A DNA stretch of 64,000 bases from Microbacterium sp. SL75 (lineage in GTDB: Bacteria; Actinomycetota; Actinomycetes; Actinomycetales; Microbacteriaceae). Below the pieces are notes generated by a model. It saw only the letters and a list, made by a program, of their open reading frames with translations. It was not told the DNA's origin and made no database searches. The DNA lies in assembly GCF_026625865.1 (NCBI RefSeq), contig NZ_CP113067.1:2542001-2606000 (forward strand). Direction: 5' to 3'. Made by a program: the position numbers and the translations under genes. This document shows positions 9,328 through 17,780 of this stretch, piece after piece; within the stretch, counting starts at the first letter, position 1, and the number at the start of each line of letters is the position of its first letter.

Positions 9328-9418
9328 CACGGAGCCGCTCGCGGGGGTCGTCAAGCCCGCGGGGCATGTCGGGGGTGGTGCGTAGGGTCGGTCCAGGATC
9401 CTCGGCGAAAGGACACGG

Positions 9419-9802
9419 ATGATCCTCGACGAACACCGCGACCTCCTCGAGAACCCGAACTACGGCAGCCTCGGTACCGTTCGCCCCGACGGCACGGTGC
9501 AGGTCAATCCGATGTGGTTCGAGTTCGACGGGGAGCACCTGCTCTTCACCCACACCTCGACGCGGCAGAAGTTCCGCAACCTGCAGCGCAACCCCTCGAT
9601 GAGCCTGATGGTGTTCGATCCCGAACGCCCGTATCGCTATGTCGAGGTGCGCGGGCGTCTGATCGCGGCCGAGCCCGACCCGACAGGGGCGTTCTACGTG
9701 CGCCTCGGGCGGCGCTACGGCAACGCCGAGCAGGCGGCTCCGCCGGACAGCGCGGATCGAGTGATCCTGAAGATGTCGATCGACAAAGTAGGAGGACAGT
9801 GA
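9419..9802 (+). CDS. PPOX-class F420-dependent oxidoreductase
   Basis: A 127-residue split-barrel flavin/deazaflavin protein of the pyridoxamine-phosphate-oxidase superfamily. Typical pieces are LGTVRPDGTVQVNPMWFEFDG, the TSTRQKFRNLQRNPSMSL strand and the Y.EVRGRL turn. Actinobacterial members of this type usually use F420, but FMN binding cannot be excluded by eye. AAAGGA precedes the ATG by about 7 bases. It ends one base before the next gene, so it begins a three-gene run (9419-11251). Confidence 0.85.
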   Translation: MILDEHRDLLENPNYGSLGTVRPDGTVQVNPMWFEFDGEHLLFTHTSTRQKFRNLQRNPSMSLMVFDPERPYRYVEVRGRLIAAEPDPTGAFYVRLGRRYGNAEQAAPPDSADRVILKMSIDKVGGQ

Positions 9803-9803
9803 C

Positions 9804-10478
9804 ATGGAACGCATCGTGATCGTGGGAGGGCACGGCAAGGTGGCCCTCCATCTGGCTCGGCTGCTCGCCGACCGTGGAGACGAGGCGACGTCGGTCATCC
9901 GCGCGGCGGAGCAGTCGTCCGACATCGAGAGCGCGGGCGCCACGCCGCTCGTGCTCGATGTCGAGAAGGCCGATGTGGGCGAGATGGTCGAGGCCTTCTC
10001 GGGAGCGGATGCCGTGGTCTGGTCGGCGGGAGCGGGCGGCGGCAGCGCCGAGCGCACGTACGCGGTCGACCGCGATGCCGCGCAACGAGCGATCGACGCG
10101 GCCTCGAAGGCCGGCGTGCGGCGCTTCGTCATGGTCTCGTGGATTGGCTCGACGCCCGACCACGGCATCGACCCCAATGACGCGTTCTTCGCTTACGCGG
10201 ATGCGAAGCTCGCGGCCGACGACCACCTGCGCGCCAGCGATCTGGACTGGACGATCCTCGGCCCCGGGACGCTCACCACGGACGAGCCCACGGGTCGCAT
10301 CACCACGGCGCCGCAGGGCAAGGCCGAGGTCTCGCGAGCCGACGTCGCGGCCGTCGCGGCGGCCGTACTCCTCCAGCCCGCCACGGTGGGGCGCTTCATC
10401 CGCTTCGGCGCCGGGCAGACCCCGATCGCCGAGGCCATCGTGGCCGATGCCGGTCGCACGAACGGAGAACAGGCATGA
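9804..10478 (+). CDS. NAD(P)-binding atypical SDR (YhfK/NmrA type)
   Basis: A 224-residue Rossmann protein with an N-terminal GGHGKVALHLARLLADRGDE dinucleotide loop, a VVWSAGAGGGS strand and the FVMVSWIGS region where SDRs have their catalytic Ser/Tyr. The canonical YxxxK is replaced by AYADAKLAADDHLRAS, a variant common in this atypical group (flavin-reductase/NmrA-like). The substrate is unknown. Its TGA overlaps the ATG of the next gene (ATGA), so the two are translationally coupled. Confidence 0.83.
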   Translation: MERIVIVGGHGKVALHLARLLADRGDEATSVIRAAEQSSDIESAGATPLVLDVEKADVGEMVEAFSGADAVVWSAGAGGGSAERTYAVDRDAAQRAIDAASKAGVRRFVMVSWIGSTPDHGIDPNDAFFAYADAKLAADDHLRASDLDWTILGPGTLTTDEPTGRITTAPQGKAEVSRADVAAVAAAVLLQPATVGRFIRFGAGQTPIAEAIVADAGRTNGEQA

Positions 10479-11251
10479 ACGCTCTGAGCGAGAAGGCCGA
10501 GGCCTTCGCGAAGCTGCACACGGCGCCCGAGATCCTGCGGGTCGTGAACATCTGGGACGTCGTCTCGGCCCGTGCGGTCGCCGCCCTGCCCGAGACCAAG
10601 GCCCTGGCCACGGCCGGACACTCGATCGCCGCCACCTTCGGTTACGAGGACGGCGAGAACATCCCGCTCGAGGTCATGCTCGACATGGTGGGACGCATCG
10701 TCGCGGCGGTGGATGTGCCGGTGACCGCCGACCTCGACGCCGGCTTCGGCAACCCCGGCGAGACGACGCGCCGCGCGATCGGCGTCGGCATCGTCGGCGC
10801 CAACGTCGAGGACCGGGTCAAGCCGTTCGACGAGGCGGTGGCAGCGGTCGAGGCCGTCATCGCGGCGGGGGAGGCCGAGGGCGTGCCCTTCGTGCTCAAC
10901 GCGCGCACCGACGTGTTCGTCAAGGGCGGCGATCGCCCGCTCGACGAGAAGATCGCGGATGCCGTGAAGCGCGGACGCGCCTTCCTCGATGCCGGAGCGA
11001 CCTCGGTGTTCGTCCCCGGTCTTCTGGACGCGGAGACGACCCGTCGGCTGGTCGAGGGTCTGGGAGAGCAGCGTCTGAGCGTCATCGGCTTCCCCGGGGC
11101 GCTCTCGGCCGGCGAGTACGAGAAGCTCGGTGTCGCCCGGATCTCGTACGGTCCGCTCACTCAGCGGGTCGCGCTGACCTCGCTGCAGGATCTCGCGATC
11201 GATCTCTACGGCGACGGGGTCATCCCCTCGTCGGTGCGCGAACTCAACTGA
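10475..11251 (+). CDS. Isocitrate lyase/PEP mutase family protein
   Basis: A 258-residue TIM-barrel lyase of the PEP-mutase/oxaloacetate-hydrolase superfamily. It shows VTADLDAGFGN (metal-binding Asp pair), GANVEDRVKP in place of the usual GxNLED, and the NARTDVF strand. Full isocitrate lyases carry a KKCGH catalytic loop, which is not seen here, so a carboxyphosphonate/methylisocitrate-type or an unassigned C-C or P-C bond reaction is more likely. It is coupled to the SDR-like gene before it by a 4-base overlap. Confidence 0.85.
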   Translation: MNALSEKAEAFAKLHTAPEILRVVNIWDVVSARAVAALPETKALATAGHSIAATFGYEDGENIPLEVMLDMVGRIVAAVDVPVTADLDAGFGNPGETTRRAIGVGIVGANVEDRVKPFDEAVAAVEAVIAAGEAEGVPFVLNARTDVFVKGGDRPLDEKIADAVKRGRAFLDAGATSVFVPGLLDAETTRRLVEGLGEQRLSVIGFPGALSAGEYEKLGVARISYGPLTQRVALTSLQDLAIDLYGDGVIPSSVRELN

Positions 11252-11340
11252 CGAGAGTCGGGACGTCGCTCCTCGGCGCGGCGTCCCGGCCGGCTCCTGG
11301 TCGGGACGCCGGCGCTGACGCGATGCGGCGCCCCGGCATT

Positions 11341-11360
11341 GCCCGCCCGCGGTGGCGGGC
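11341..11360 (-). terminator. GC-rich hairpin downstream of the Lon-domain gene
   Basis: GCCCGCC (11341-11347) pairs with GGCGGGC (11354-11360) around a short loop, 12 bases after the stop of the minus-strand gene. There is no clear U-tract, so its efficiency is uncertain. Confidence 0.5.
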
Positions 11361-11371
11361 GGCGGTGCGTT

Positions 11372-12025
11372 TCAGTCCGCGTCGCTCGGGCCCTCGTCGT
11401 CGACGATGATCACGCCGTCGGGGACGGGGTCGCCGAGCAGCGGCTCGGCCGCGAGCGTGAGGTCGATGGTCGCACGCAGCAACCCGCCGAGGGTCGCCGA
11501 CCGCAGCAGCTCCATTTGATCGAGCTCGCCGAGCGGGGCGATCGCTGCAACCTGCCAGGCGCGGGGGAGCGGTTCCTCGGCCAGCTCCACCTCGGGATCC
11601 CACCGCGTGCCGCCGAACATCTGGGCGCGGCCCAGGACACGACGGACGATCCTCTCGGCCTCTTCGAGCAGGGGGAGCAGGGCGTCGTTCCACTCGAGAT
11701 CGGGGAGCGCGCGCACGTCTGCCCGCGGGTAGGGGTCGTCGTCGAGCCACTCGACGATCTCGAAGCGTTCGGTTCCGAGAGCGACGATCTGCATCTGTCC
11801 GGCCTGCGGCACGACCTGGCTCAGCTGTGCCATCGTCCCGAGGGGGAAGCGCTGGTCGCCTCCGCCGGTCTCGCTGCCGCGCTCGATGAGGACGACGCCG
11901 AAGGCGGGATCCGTCTCGTCGAGCAGACGCCCAAGCATGACCAGATAGCGCTCCTCGAAGATCCGCAGCGCGAGGGGCGTGTGCGGGAAGAGGACGGCCC
12001 CGAGGGGGAACATCGCGGTACCCAT
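11372..12025 (-). CDS. LON peptidase substrate-binding domain protein
   Basis: A 217-residue stand-alone Lon N-domain (PUA-like), with FPLGAVLFPHTPLALRIFEERYLVML at the N-terminus, FGVVLIERGSE and the RFEIVEWLDDDPYPRADV strand. There is no AAA+ or protease domain, so it is not Lon itself; such proteins may bind unfolded proteins or act as ubiquitin-ligase-like adaptors in other lineages. I take ATG 12025 (MGTAMFPLG) as the start; a TTG four codons upstream is possible. Its neighbours give no functional hint. Confidence 0.85.
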   Translation of the reverse strand: MGTAMFPLGAVLFPHTPLALRIFEERYLVMLGRLLDETDPAFGVVLIERGSETGGGDQRFPLGTMAQLSQVVPQAGQMQIVALGTERFEIVEWLDDDPYPRADVRALPDLEWNDALLPLLEEAERIVRRVLGRAQMFGGTRWDPEVELAEEPLPRAWQVAAIAPLGELDQMELLRSATLGGLLRATIDLTLAAEPLLGDPVPDGVIIVDDEGPSDAD

Positions 12026-12107
12026 GCGCTCAGTCAATCAGGGGCGGGCGGACGCGGGGCCGGGGGAGCGCGATCAGCGAGCGAGTTCCCAGGTCGGCCG
12101 TGCGCTC

Positions 12108-13163
12108 TCAGTCCTGGTCGCCGCGCAGCGTCTCGTGGATGCGGTGCAGGTCCATGAGCAGAGAGCCCACGAGCACCCAGTGCGCGGTCGACGGCGTGCG
12201 GATCTGCAGGGGGCGGGTGAGGGCCGGCTCTTCCTCGGCGACGCGCTCGGGACCCGCGTCGAGGGCGAACGCCAGCCGCACGTCGTGGGCGGCGCGGTGC
12301 AGCTGCTCGGCGATCGCGCGGACGGCCGGTTCGTCGACGATCGTCGGCTCGTAGCCGTCGTAGACGGCGCGCGTCATGCCGATCGTCTGCGTGACGACGG
12401 GGCTGAAGCGCTCGACGAGCGCATCCATCTCCGCGAGGGCGGTACGGTGCCGACCGCTCCGAGGGTTCAGCGCCAGCGAGTCGGCACCGTCGCGGATCGC
12501 GTCGGCCGCGGCATCCCGAACCGGACGCAGGAGGCGCGCTTCGAGCAGGAGCCCCTCGGCAGAGGCCGACGTCTGCGGTGTCTCGAGGGCGTCTGCGAGA
12601 CGCTCCAGTGCCGCCGCCAGTTCGCGACCGAGGATGTCGACCTTCGTGCGCGCGGTGGGGACGAGGACGGGGGGAACGAGCACGGCGTTGACGACGATGC
12701 CGATGGCCGCGCCGATCAGCGTCTCGAGGACGCGGTCGAGGGCGTAGTTCGGGGTCGCCGTGCCGAGGGCGAGCACGAGCAGGGCGCTGATCGCGATCTG
12801 GTTCGTCGCTCCGGCGGAGATGCGCGCCGCCCACGCGACCAGCAGGGCGACTCCCGCCGAGAGCAACGCGACCCACGGGTGCGAGCCGAACACGAGGCCG
12901 AGCAGGGCCGCGATGAGCACGCCGACGATCACCCCGACGCTGCGCTCGACCGCCCTCGTGAAGGACTGGTTGATGCTCGGCTGGACCACCAGCAGCGCGG
13001 CGATGGCGGCGAAGATCGGGGGCGGGCCCTGGACGAGCCAGCCGGCCAGCAGCCATGCGGCCACGATCGCGATGGCCGATTTGGCGACCTGCAGCAGCGG
13101 CACGCGCCGCGGGGCGCGGAAGGTGAGGCTGTCGCGCATGGCGCGGGCGGAGGGGACGCGCAC
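12108..13163 (-). CDS. FUSC/aromatic acid exporter-like membrane protein
   Basis: A 351-residue inner-membrane protein. The first ~170 residues hold about six hydrophobic helices (for example AIAIVAAWLLAGWLV, IFAAIAALLVV, VGVIVGVLIAALLGLVFG) with the FUSC hallmark VQPSINQSFTRAVERSVGVIVGV. The rest is a soluble helical domain. The family includes aromatic-acid and hydroxybenzoate efflux proteins; the substrate here is unknown. I start at GTG 13163, because GGGAGTGAGG lies directly upstream, 2 bases after the stop of the HxlR gene; ATG 13140 has no ribosome-binding site. Confidence 0.82.
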   Translation of the reverse strand: MRVPSARAMRDSLTFRAPRRVPLLQVAKSAIAIVAAWLLAGWLVQGPPPIFAAIAALLVVQPSINQSFTRAVERSVGVIVGVLIAALLGLVFGSHPWVALLSAGVALLVAWAARISAGATNQIAISALLVLALGTATPNYALDRVLETLIGAAIGIVVNAVLVPPVLVPTARTKVDILGRELAAALERLADALETPQTSASAEGLLLEARLLRPVRDAAADAIRDGADSLALNPRSGRHRTALAEMDALVERFSPVVTQTIGMTRAVYDGYEPTIVDEPAVRAIAEQLHRAAHDVRLAFALDAGPERVAEEEPALTRPLQIRTPSTAHWVLVGSLLMDLHRIHETLRGDQD

Positions 13164-13165
13164 CC

Positions 13166-13534
13166 TCACTCCCGTCGTCCGACGATGTCGGCAGCGTTCT
13201 CGGCGACCCATCCCATGAGCGGAATGACGTGCGTCATGAGGCCGCGCCCGAGGTCGGTGAGGCCGTACTCGACGCGGGGTGGAACCTCGGGATAGGCCGT
13301 GCGGAGGACGAGGCCGTCGGCCTCCAGCGTCTTCAGCGTGCTCGCGAGCATCTTCTCGCTGATGCCCTCGATGTTGCGCCGGAGGGCTCCCCAGCGCTGC
13401 GTGCCGTCCGAGAGGGCGAGCAGCACCAGGACCCCCCATTTGCCCATGACGTGATCGAGGACCGTGCGTGTGGGGCACCCGTCGGCGAAGAGTCCGGGGT
13501 GTTCGGCGCGCATCGACGCAAGACTGACGCTCAT
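13166..13534 (-). CDS. HxlR-family winged-helix transcriptional regulator
   Basis: 122 residues with the family core: CPTRTVLDHVMGKWGVLVLLALSDG at the N-terminus, RFxxLRRxIxGIS-type RWGALRRNIEGISEKMLASTLKTLEADGLV, and PPRVEYGLTDLGRGL. The Cys in DGCPTR matches the conserved thiol of redox-sensing HxlR/QorR/YodB proteins, so it may sense oxidants or electrophiles. It is divergent from an NmrA-like quinone-reductase-type gene and shares the intervening operator; it is followed by the FUSC gene 2 bases later. Confidence 0.93.
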   Translation of the reverse strand: MSVSLASMRAEHPGLFADGCPTRTVLDHVMGKWGVLVLLALSDGTQRWGALRRNIEGISEKMLASTLKTLEADGLVLRTAYPEVPPRVEYGLTDLGRGLMTHVIPLMGWVAENAADIVGRRE

Positions 13535-13562
13535 GTAAGTACCTAACCAGAAAGTGGGTACC
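13535..13562. promoter_or_regulatory. Candidate HxlR operator (two imperfect repeats)
   Basis: GTAAGTACC (13535-13543) and GTGGGTACC (13554-13562) repeat with a 19-base period in the gap between the HxlR gene and the NmrA-like gene. GTAnnTAC-type half sites are known for HxlR regulators. The site abuts the HxlR start codon, so autorepression is likely. Confidence 0.6.
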
Positions 13563-13627
13563 GGCATTCTGGAATGTGACGAGCCACGGGGCGTTGAGCC
13601 CGACGAACCCACCGAAAGGATTCCATC

Positions 13628-14488
13628 ATGACCCTCCTCGTCACCGCCGCCTCCGGCCACCTCGGGCGCCTCGTCGTCGACGCTCTGCTCGAGCGCGGCA
13701 TCGCGGCCTCCGACATCGTCGCCGGTGTGCGCACCCCCGCCAAGGTCGACGACCTCGCCGCCCGCGGCATCGCCGTCGCCGAGCTCGATTACGCGCGCCC
13801 CGAGACGATCGCCCCCGCCCTCGAGGGCGTGACCCGCGTTCTGCTCATCTCCGGCACCGACGCCGACCGCGTCGCGGGCCACCGCAACGTCATCGACGCC
13901 GTCCGCGCCGCCGGTGTCGAGCGCCTCGTCTACACCAGCGCCCCCCGCGTCGACGAGATCGACTACGCCCTCGGGGCCGATCACAAGGCGACCGAGCAGG
14001 CGATCGCCGCGGCGGGCGTCAGCGCCACCATCCTCCGCCACAACTGGTACACGGAGAACTACCTCGACGCGGTCTCCCGCGCGGCGGACACCGGCGAGAT
14101 CGTCGCGGCAACGGGTGACGCGCGCGTCGCCAGCGCGAGTCGTCGCGACTACGCCGAGGCGGCGGCCATCGCCCTCACCACCGACGACCTCGCCGACCGC
14201 ACGATCGAGGTCGGCGGCGACGTCGCGTGGACCTACGACGAACTCGCCGCAGCCGCGACGGAGGTGCTCGGCCGTCCGGTGAGCTACACGCGCGTCTCGG
14301 TCGAGCAGCTGACGGAGGGTCTGAAAGCGGCGGGACTGGATGCCGGCACGGCGGCGTTCGTGGCGGGGATCGACGACGCGATCGCTCGCGGCGCACTGGA
14401 GAAGACCGACGGTTCGCTCTCGCGCATCATCGGGCGTCCCACCACGCCGCTGATCGAGGGCCTGCGCGAGGGTCTCGCCGCTCGCTGA
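13628..14488 (+). CDS. NmrA-like NAD(P)H:quinone oxidoreductase (QorB/YtfG type)
   Basis: A 286-residue Rossmann protein: LLVTAASGHLGRLVVDALLERG dinucleotide site, VLLISGTDADRVAGHRNVIDAVRAAGVERLVYTSAPR, and the LRHNWYTENYLD motif typical of QorB/YtfG-like NADPH quinone reductases. It probably reduces quinones or electrophiles in the cytoplasm. It stands opposite an HxlR regulator, the common qorR-qorB arrangement. GAAAGGA precedes the ATG. Codons are strongly GC-biased (many GCC/GTC). Confidence 0.9.
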   Translation: MTLLVTAASGHLGRLVVDALLERGIAASDIVAGVRTPAKVDDLAARGIAVAELDYARPETIAPALEGVTRVLLISGTDADRVAGHRNVIDAVRAAGVERLVYTSAPRVDEIDYALGADHKATEQAIAAAGVSATILRHNWYTENYLDAVSRAADTGEIVAATGDARVASASRRDYAEAAAIALTTDDLADRTIEVGGDVAWTYDELAAAATEVLGRPVSYTRVSVEQLTEGLKAAGLDAGTAAFVAGIDDAIARGALEKTDGSLSRIIGRPTTPLIEGLREGLAAR

Positions 14489-14529
14489 GCGTCGGGCACC
14501 GCGGCAGCTGGCCCGGGGTCCGGTGCGCC

Positions 14530-14892
14530 TCACGACGGGCGTGCCGGGCCCTCGGCCGCGAGGGCGGTGATCCGGCGCTGGCGCATCGCGAGGAACAGGG
14601 GGAAGGTGAACGCGAAAGCGGTCACCCCCGAGAGCACCACGTAGAGCCAGGTGAAGCGCATACCGAGCCGTCGCCCCTCGACGATGATGAAGATGCTCCC
14701 CGCGACCGCCACGACCAGCAGATCGACGGTGATCGACGAGACCGCCGGCCCGCTCGAGACGAGGTCGCCGATGAAGTCGCGCATCTGCACGATCGCGAAG
14801 GCGTTGAAGGTCCAGGTGCCCGCGAGGCCGGCCAGGGCCAGCACGAGGAAGGCCACGGCGGTGGGGGTCCAGTGTCGTCGGAGTGCGGTCAT
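14530..14892 (-). CDS. DUF2834 membrane protein
   Basis: 120 residues with three to four hydrophobic segments (VAFLVLALAGLAGTWTFNAFAI, ITVDLLVVAVAGSIFIIVEGRRLG, WLYVVLSGVTAFAFTFPLFLAMR). The pattern TWTFNAF..., DL..VA..., EGRRLGM...W matches DUF2834, a small actinobacterial membrane family of unknown role. GGAAAG lies 7 bases before the ATG. It is divergent from the DksA-like gene. Confidence 0.75.
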   Translation of the reverse strand: MTALRRHWTPTAVAFLVLALAGLAGTWTFNAFAIVQMRDFIGDLVSSGPAVSSITVDLLVVAVAGSIFIIVEGRRLGMRFTWLYVVLSGVTAFAFTFPLFLAMRQRRITALAAEGPARPS

Positions 14893-14944
14893 AGACAGAT
14901 CTTTCCGCAGCCTCGGTGTCGGTGGTGAGGGCTAGCGTCGAAGC

Positions 14945-15286
14945 ATGGATGCCAGGACCGCGACGCGCATGCTCGACGAACGCGAGCGCGAGGTGGAGCA
15001 CCGTCTGTCGCGCTTGCTCGACGACGAGGCGAGCCTGCGCCACGATCGCGCCGACGCGACCGCCGACGACGAGCACGATCCCGAGGGCTCGACGTTGTCG
15101 GGGGAGTGGGCCCAGGTCGATGCCTTGCGGCGGGGCGCCGAAGCGGAGCACGGCGAGATCGCCGCGGCGCGCCAGCGGGTGGCTTCCGGCACCTTCGGCG
15201 TGTGCGAGAACTGCGGGCGGCCGATCGCCGACGCTCGTCTCGAGGTGCTGCCCTTCGCGCGGCGCTGCATCTCGTGCGCGGCCTGA
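14945..15286 (+). CDS. TraR/DksA-family C4 zinc-finger protein
   Basis: 113 residues: an acidic helical N-terminal half (MLDEREREVEHRLSRLLDDE) and a C-terminal four-cysteine zinc finger, CENCG...CISC. DksA-like proteins bind the RNA polymerase secondary channel; actinobacterial short forms are poorly characterised. A TAGCGT hexamer lies exactly six bases before the ATG, so the transcript is probably leaderless. Confidence 0.85.
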   Translation: MDARTATRMLDEREREVEHRLSRLLDDEASLRHDRADATADDEHDPEGSTLSGEWAQVDALRRGAEAEHGEIAAARQRVASGTFGVCENCGRPIADARLEVLPFARRCISCAA

Positions 15287-15341
15287 TCCGCGGCGGCGGC
15301 GGTCGACGTGTCAGGTGAGCCGCGGCGCCTAGGCTCGAAGC

Positions 15342-15557
15342 ATGGAACCCGTCCTCATCGCGCTGCTGTTCGCCAACGCCGTCTTCAACGTCGTCGTCTG
15401 GCCGCGTTTCTTCGTGCGCGTGGCGAAAGACCCCCGCGCGAAGAACGCCGCGGGCAAGGCCACGCCGTTCCTCATCGTGCACGCGGTGCTGATCGGGCTC
15501 GCCCTCGTGCTGGCGGCGGCCTCGGTCATCGCCGCGGTCGCCGCCCTCGTCGGCTGA
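15342..15557 (+). CDS. Small membrane protein, SCO4848-like
   Basis: 71 residues with two hydrophobic helices flanking a basic loop (FFVRVAKDPRAKNAAGKATPF). The pattern VWPRF...DPRA...ATPF.IVH resembles the actinobacterial SCO4848 membrane family; function unknown. TAGGCT lies six bases before the ATG, the same leaderless arrangement as its upstream neighbour. Confidence 0.7.
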   Translation: MEPVLIALLFANAVFNVVVWPRFFVRVAKDPRAKNAAGKATPFLIVHAVLIGLALVLAAASVIAAVAALVG

Positions 15558-15598
15558 TCTCGCGCACCCAGGTGCCCGGGAGGCGCCCGCGGTAGCAT

Positions 15599-15692
15599 GG
15601 GGACGCGGGATCCCCCCGCCGCACTCTGTGCAACTACCTACCGGTCCGGCAAGGCGGCACGTTCCATCGCCCCCTCCCTGGAGACCCGCGTC
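15599..15692 (+). other. GC-rich 5' leader of the MFS gene
   Basis: A TAGCAT -10-like hexamer at 15593-15598 would put the transcript start near 15605, giving a leader of about 88 bases before the MFS start. It contains GCGGGATCCCCCCGC, which can fold, and several short C/G blocks. I cannot match it to a riboswitch class I know. Confidence 0.35.
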
Positions 15693-16994
15693 ATGACAGC
15701 GCCCGCCGTCGAGGATCGGCCCCTCGTCCATCACACCGGCTTCTGGTACTTCCCGATCGCTTTCGTGGCTCGGCTGCCGTTCGCGATGATGACCGTCGGC
15801 GTCCTCGCCCTCGTCGTCGCGACGCGCGGGTCCGTCGCCCTCGGCGGGTTGACGTCCGCGGCGGTGGGTCTCGGCGTCGTGGTCGCCGGTCCCGTGCTCG
15901 GCGATCTCGCCGACCGCTACGGGCAGCGGCGGGTGCTCGTGCCGGTGGGCCTGGCCAACGGCATCCTGCTGGCGATCTTCCCCCTCGTGGTGGAGTACGC
16001 GACGTCGGACGCCCTGCTGCTGGGAGCAGCCGCGGTGATCGGCATGACCGGCCCGCAGACCGCGGCCATGTCGCGCAGCCGTGTGATGGCGCTAATCGGT
16101 CTGCGGGTGCATCCCGAGCGGCGGGACCGCACGTTCTCTCGGGCCATGGCCTACGAGTCGGCGGCCGATGAGACGGCGTTCGTCATCGGTCCCTTCGTGG
16201 TCGGTGTACTGGCGGCGTTGGTCGCTGCCTGGGCTCCCATCGTCGGGGCCGCGATCCTCAGCTTCGTCTTCGTGACCGCCTTCGCCCTCCACCCCACCGG
16301 CCGCGCCGTGCCCGAACGCTCAGAGCACACCGCGATGGCGCCGCTGCGCGAGGTGCTGCATCCGCGCATGCTCGTGCTCGTGGCCGCCGTGTTCGGCGTC
16401 GGGCTGTTCTTCGGCTCGACCCTCACCTCGCTGACGGCGTTCATGGAGGCACAGGGGGCGCCCGAGGCGGGCGCGCTGCTGTACGGGGTGATGGGTGTGG
16501 GGTCGGCGGTGCTGGCCCTCGCCGTCGCCCTCGTGCCCGAGCGTTTCCCGCTGCGCTGGCGCCTCGTGCTGTTCGCCAGTGTGCTGACCGCGTCCGCCGG
16601 GGCCTATACGGTCGGTGGATCCGTGACGACCGTCACCCTGGTGCTGTGCCTCATGGGCATCGGCGTCGGCCCGGCGCTCGTGACGCTCTTCAGCCTTGCC
16701 GGACACCGCGCACCGCGCGGCCGCACGGCTTCGACGATGACCATCCTCGCCTCGGCCCTGACCCTCGCGCAGGCGCTGTCGTCAGCCGTGACCGGGGCGG
16801 TGGCCGAGAACGTCTCCGTCTCCACCGCGATGCTCTTGCCCGCGGGGGCGGCCCTTCTCGTGCTCGCCATGGCGGCGGTGAACGCCTCGGCCGCACCGAG
16901 GTGGGACCGGGCGTTCGCCGCGGCGGGACTCAGCGCGGCAGCGGGTAGCGCCGCCGCAGCAGCAGGCGCTGGACCAACGTCCACGCGGTCGTGA
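15693..16994 (+). CDS. MFS transporter
   Basis: A 433-residue permease with about 12 hydrophobic segments. The loop 2-3 signature of MFS is seen as GDLADRYGQRRVLVPVGLANG. Arg/Asp placement resembles drug or metabolite exporters, but the substrate cannot be read. I start at ATG 15693 (MTAPAVEDRP) with GGAG about 10 bases upstream, not at the longer frame that would begin in the leader. The 3' end overlaps the convergent yidC-like gene by 65 bases, adding an Ala/Gly-rich tail (SAAAGSAAAAAGAG). Confidence 0.87.
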   Translation: MTAPAVEDRPLVHHTGFWYFPIAFVARLPFAMMTVGVLALVVATRGSVALGGLTSAAVGLGVVVAGPVLGDLADRYGQRRVLVPVGLANGILLAIFPLVVEYATSDALLLGAAAVIGMTGPQTAAMSRSRVMALIGLRVHPERRDRTFSRAMAYESAADETAFVIGPFVVGVLAALVAAWAPIVGAAILSFVFVTAFALHPTGRAVPERSEHTAMAPLREVLHPRMLVLVAAVFGVGLFFGSTLTSLTAFMEAQGAPEAGALLYGVMGVGSAVLALAVALVPERFPLRWRLVLFASVLTASAGAYTVGGSVTTVTLVLCLMGIGVGPALVTLFSLAGHRAPRGRTASTMTILASALTLAQALSSAVTGAVAENVSVSTAMLLPAGAALLVLAMAAVNASAAPRWDRAFAAAGLSAAAGSAAAAAGAGPTSTRS

Positions 16995-17673
16995 CGGTGA
17001 GGTAGAGCCCCGCCGCGAGGGGGGCGAACAGCGCGACCACGGCCGTCGTGAACGGCAGGACGCCGAGCATCCCCGTCGTCCACGCGGGCGCCGACGGATC
17101 GACCGAGGGTCGCAGGAGTCGACGTGTGAGTTCGGCCACCCCGGCGATCACGGCGACGAGCACCGCGAAGACGGCGAGGGTGCCGGCATCCGTCGTCCCC
17201 GCCGACAGGGCTCCGACGAGGCTCCGGCCGAGCGGAACGCCGAAGACGTCGTGCGCGAGCAGCGTGTTGACGTGTCCGCCGACCTGCGGGTGCAGGAACA
17301 CCGCGTAGAGCAGTCCGACGACGGGTGCCTGGGCCAGCACGGGAAGGCAGCCCGCGAAGGGGGAGGCGCCTTCGTCGCGGTACAGCTGCATCGTCTCGCG
17401 CTGGAGACGCTCGGGATCCTTACGCCACCGCTCCTGCAGCGCACGAAGTCGCGGGGCGAGGCGTGCACGCGTCTGCTCGGCGCGCGCCTGCGACACTCCC
17501 ACGGGGATCAACAGGACCCTTACCGCGAGCGTCACGACGACGACGGCGAGGGCGGCGGAGAGACCGCCGGCGAGGGGGTCGAAGAACGACGTGAGGGCGA
17601 GGAGGGCGCGAGTAGTCAGGTCGAGCAGCAGTGCGAGGGGCGGAAAGGCGAAGAGGTCCACGGGGCATCCCAT
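16930..17673 (-). CDS. YidC/Oxa1-family membrane insertase (short paralogue)
   Basis: A 247-residue member of the YidC/Oxa1/Alb3 family that inserts helices into the membrane. Five hydrophobic segments are visible, with ALAVVVVTLAVRVLLIPVGVSQARA (conserved Arg in helix 1 region), the coiled QERWRKDPERLQRETMQLYRDEGASPFAGCLPVLAQAPVVGLLYAVF segment typical of the family. It is not the housekeeping copy, which sits with rnpA/rpmH near the origin, and it is shorter. Next gene downstream in transcription order is none; the upstream neighbour is a DUF6412-like gene on the same strand. Confidence 0.85.
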   Translation of the reverse strand: MGCPVDLFAFPPLALLLDLTTRALLALTSFFDPLAGGLSAALAVVVVTLAVRVLLIPVGVSQARAEQTRARLAPRLRALQERWRKDPERLQRETMQLYRDEGASPFAGCLPVLAQAPVVGLLYAVFLHPQVGGHVNTLLAHDVFGVPLGRSLVGALSAGTTDAGTLAVFAVLVAVIAGVAELTRRLLRPSVDPSAPAWTTGMLGVLPFTTAVVALFAPLAAGLYLTVTTAWTLVQRLLLRRRYPLPR

Positions 17674-17780
17674 CAGAGCGAGCGATCACGGACTGATCGG
17701 TCGCCCAGCGCGCGGAGATCACGCGAGCGACCGGCGTCGCGGCCTCGCTGCGGACCGTCGTCAGGCGATGGGGCAGGTGG

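Noticed and set aside
7910-10177. Long minus-strand frame spanning 755 codons
   Set aside because: It crosses five clear genes on both strands and has low-complexity Arg/Ser runs; no ribosome-binding site.
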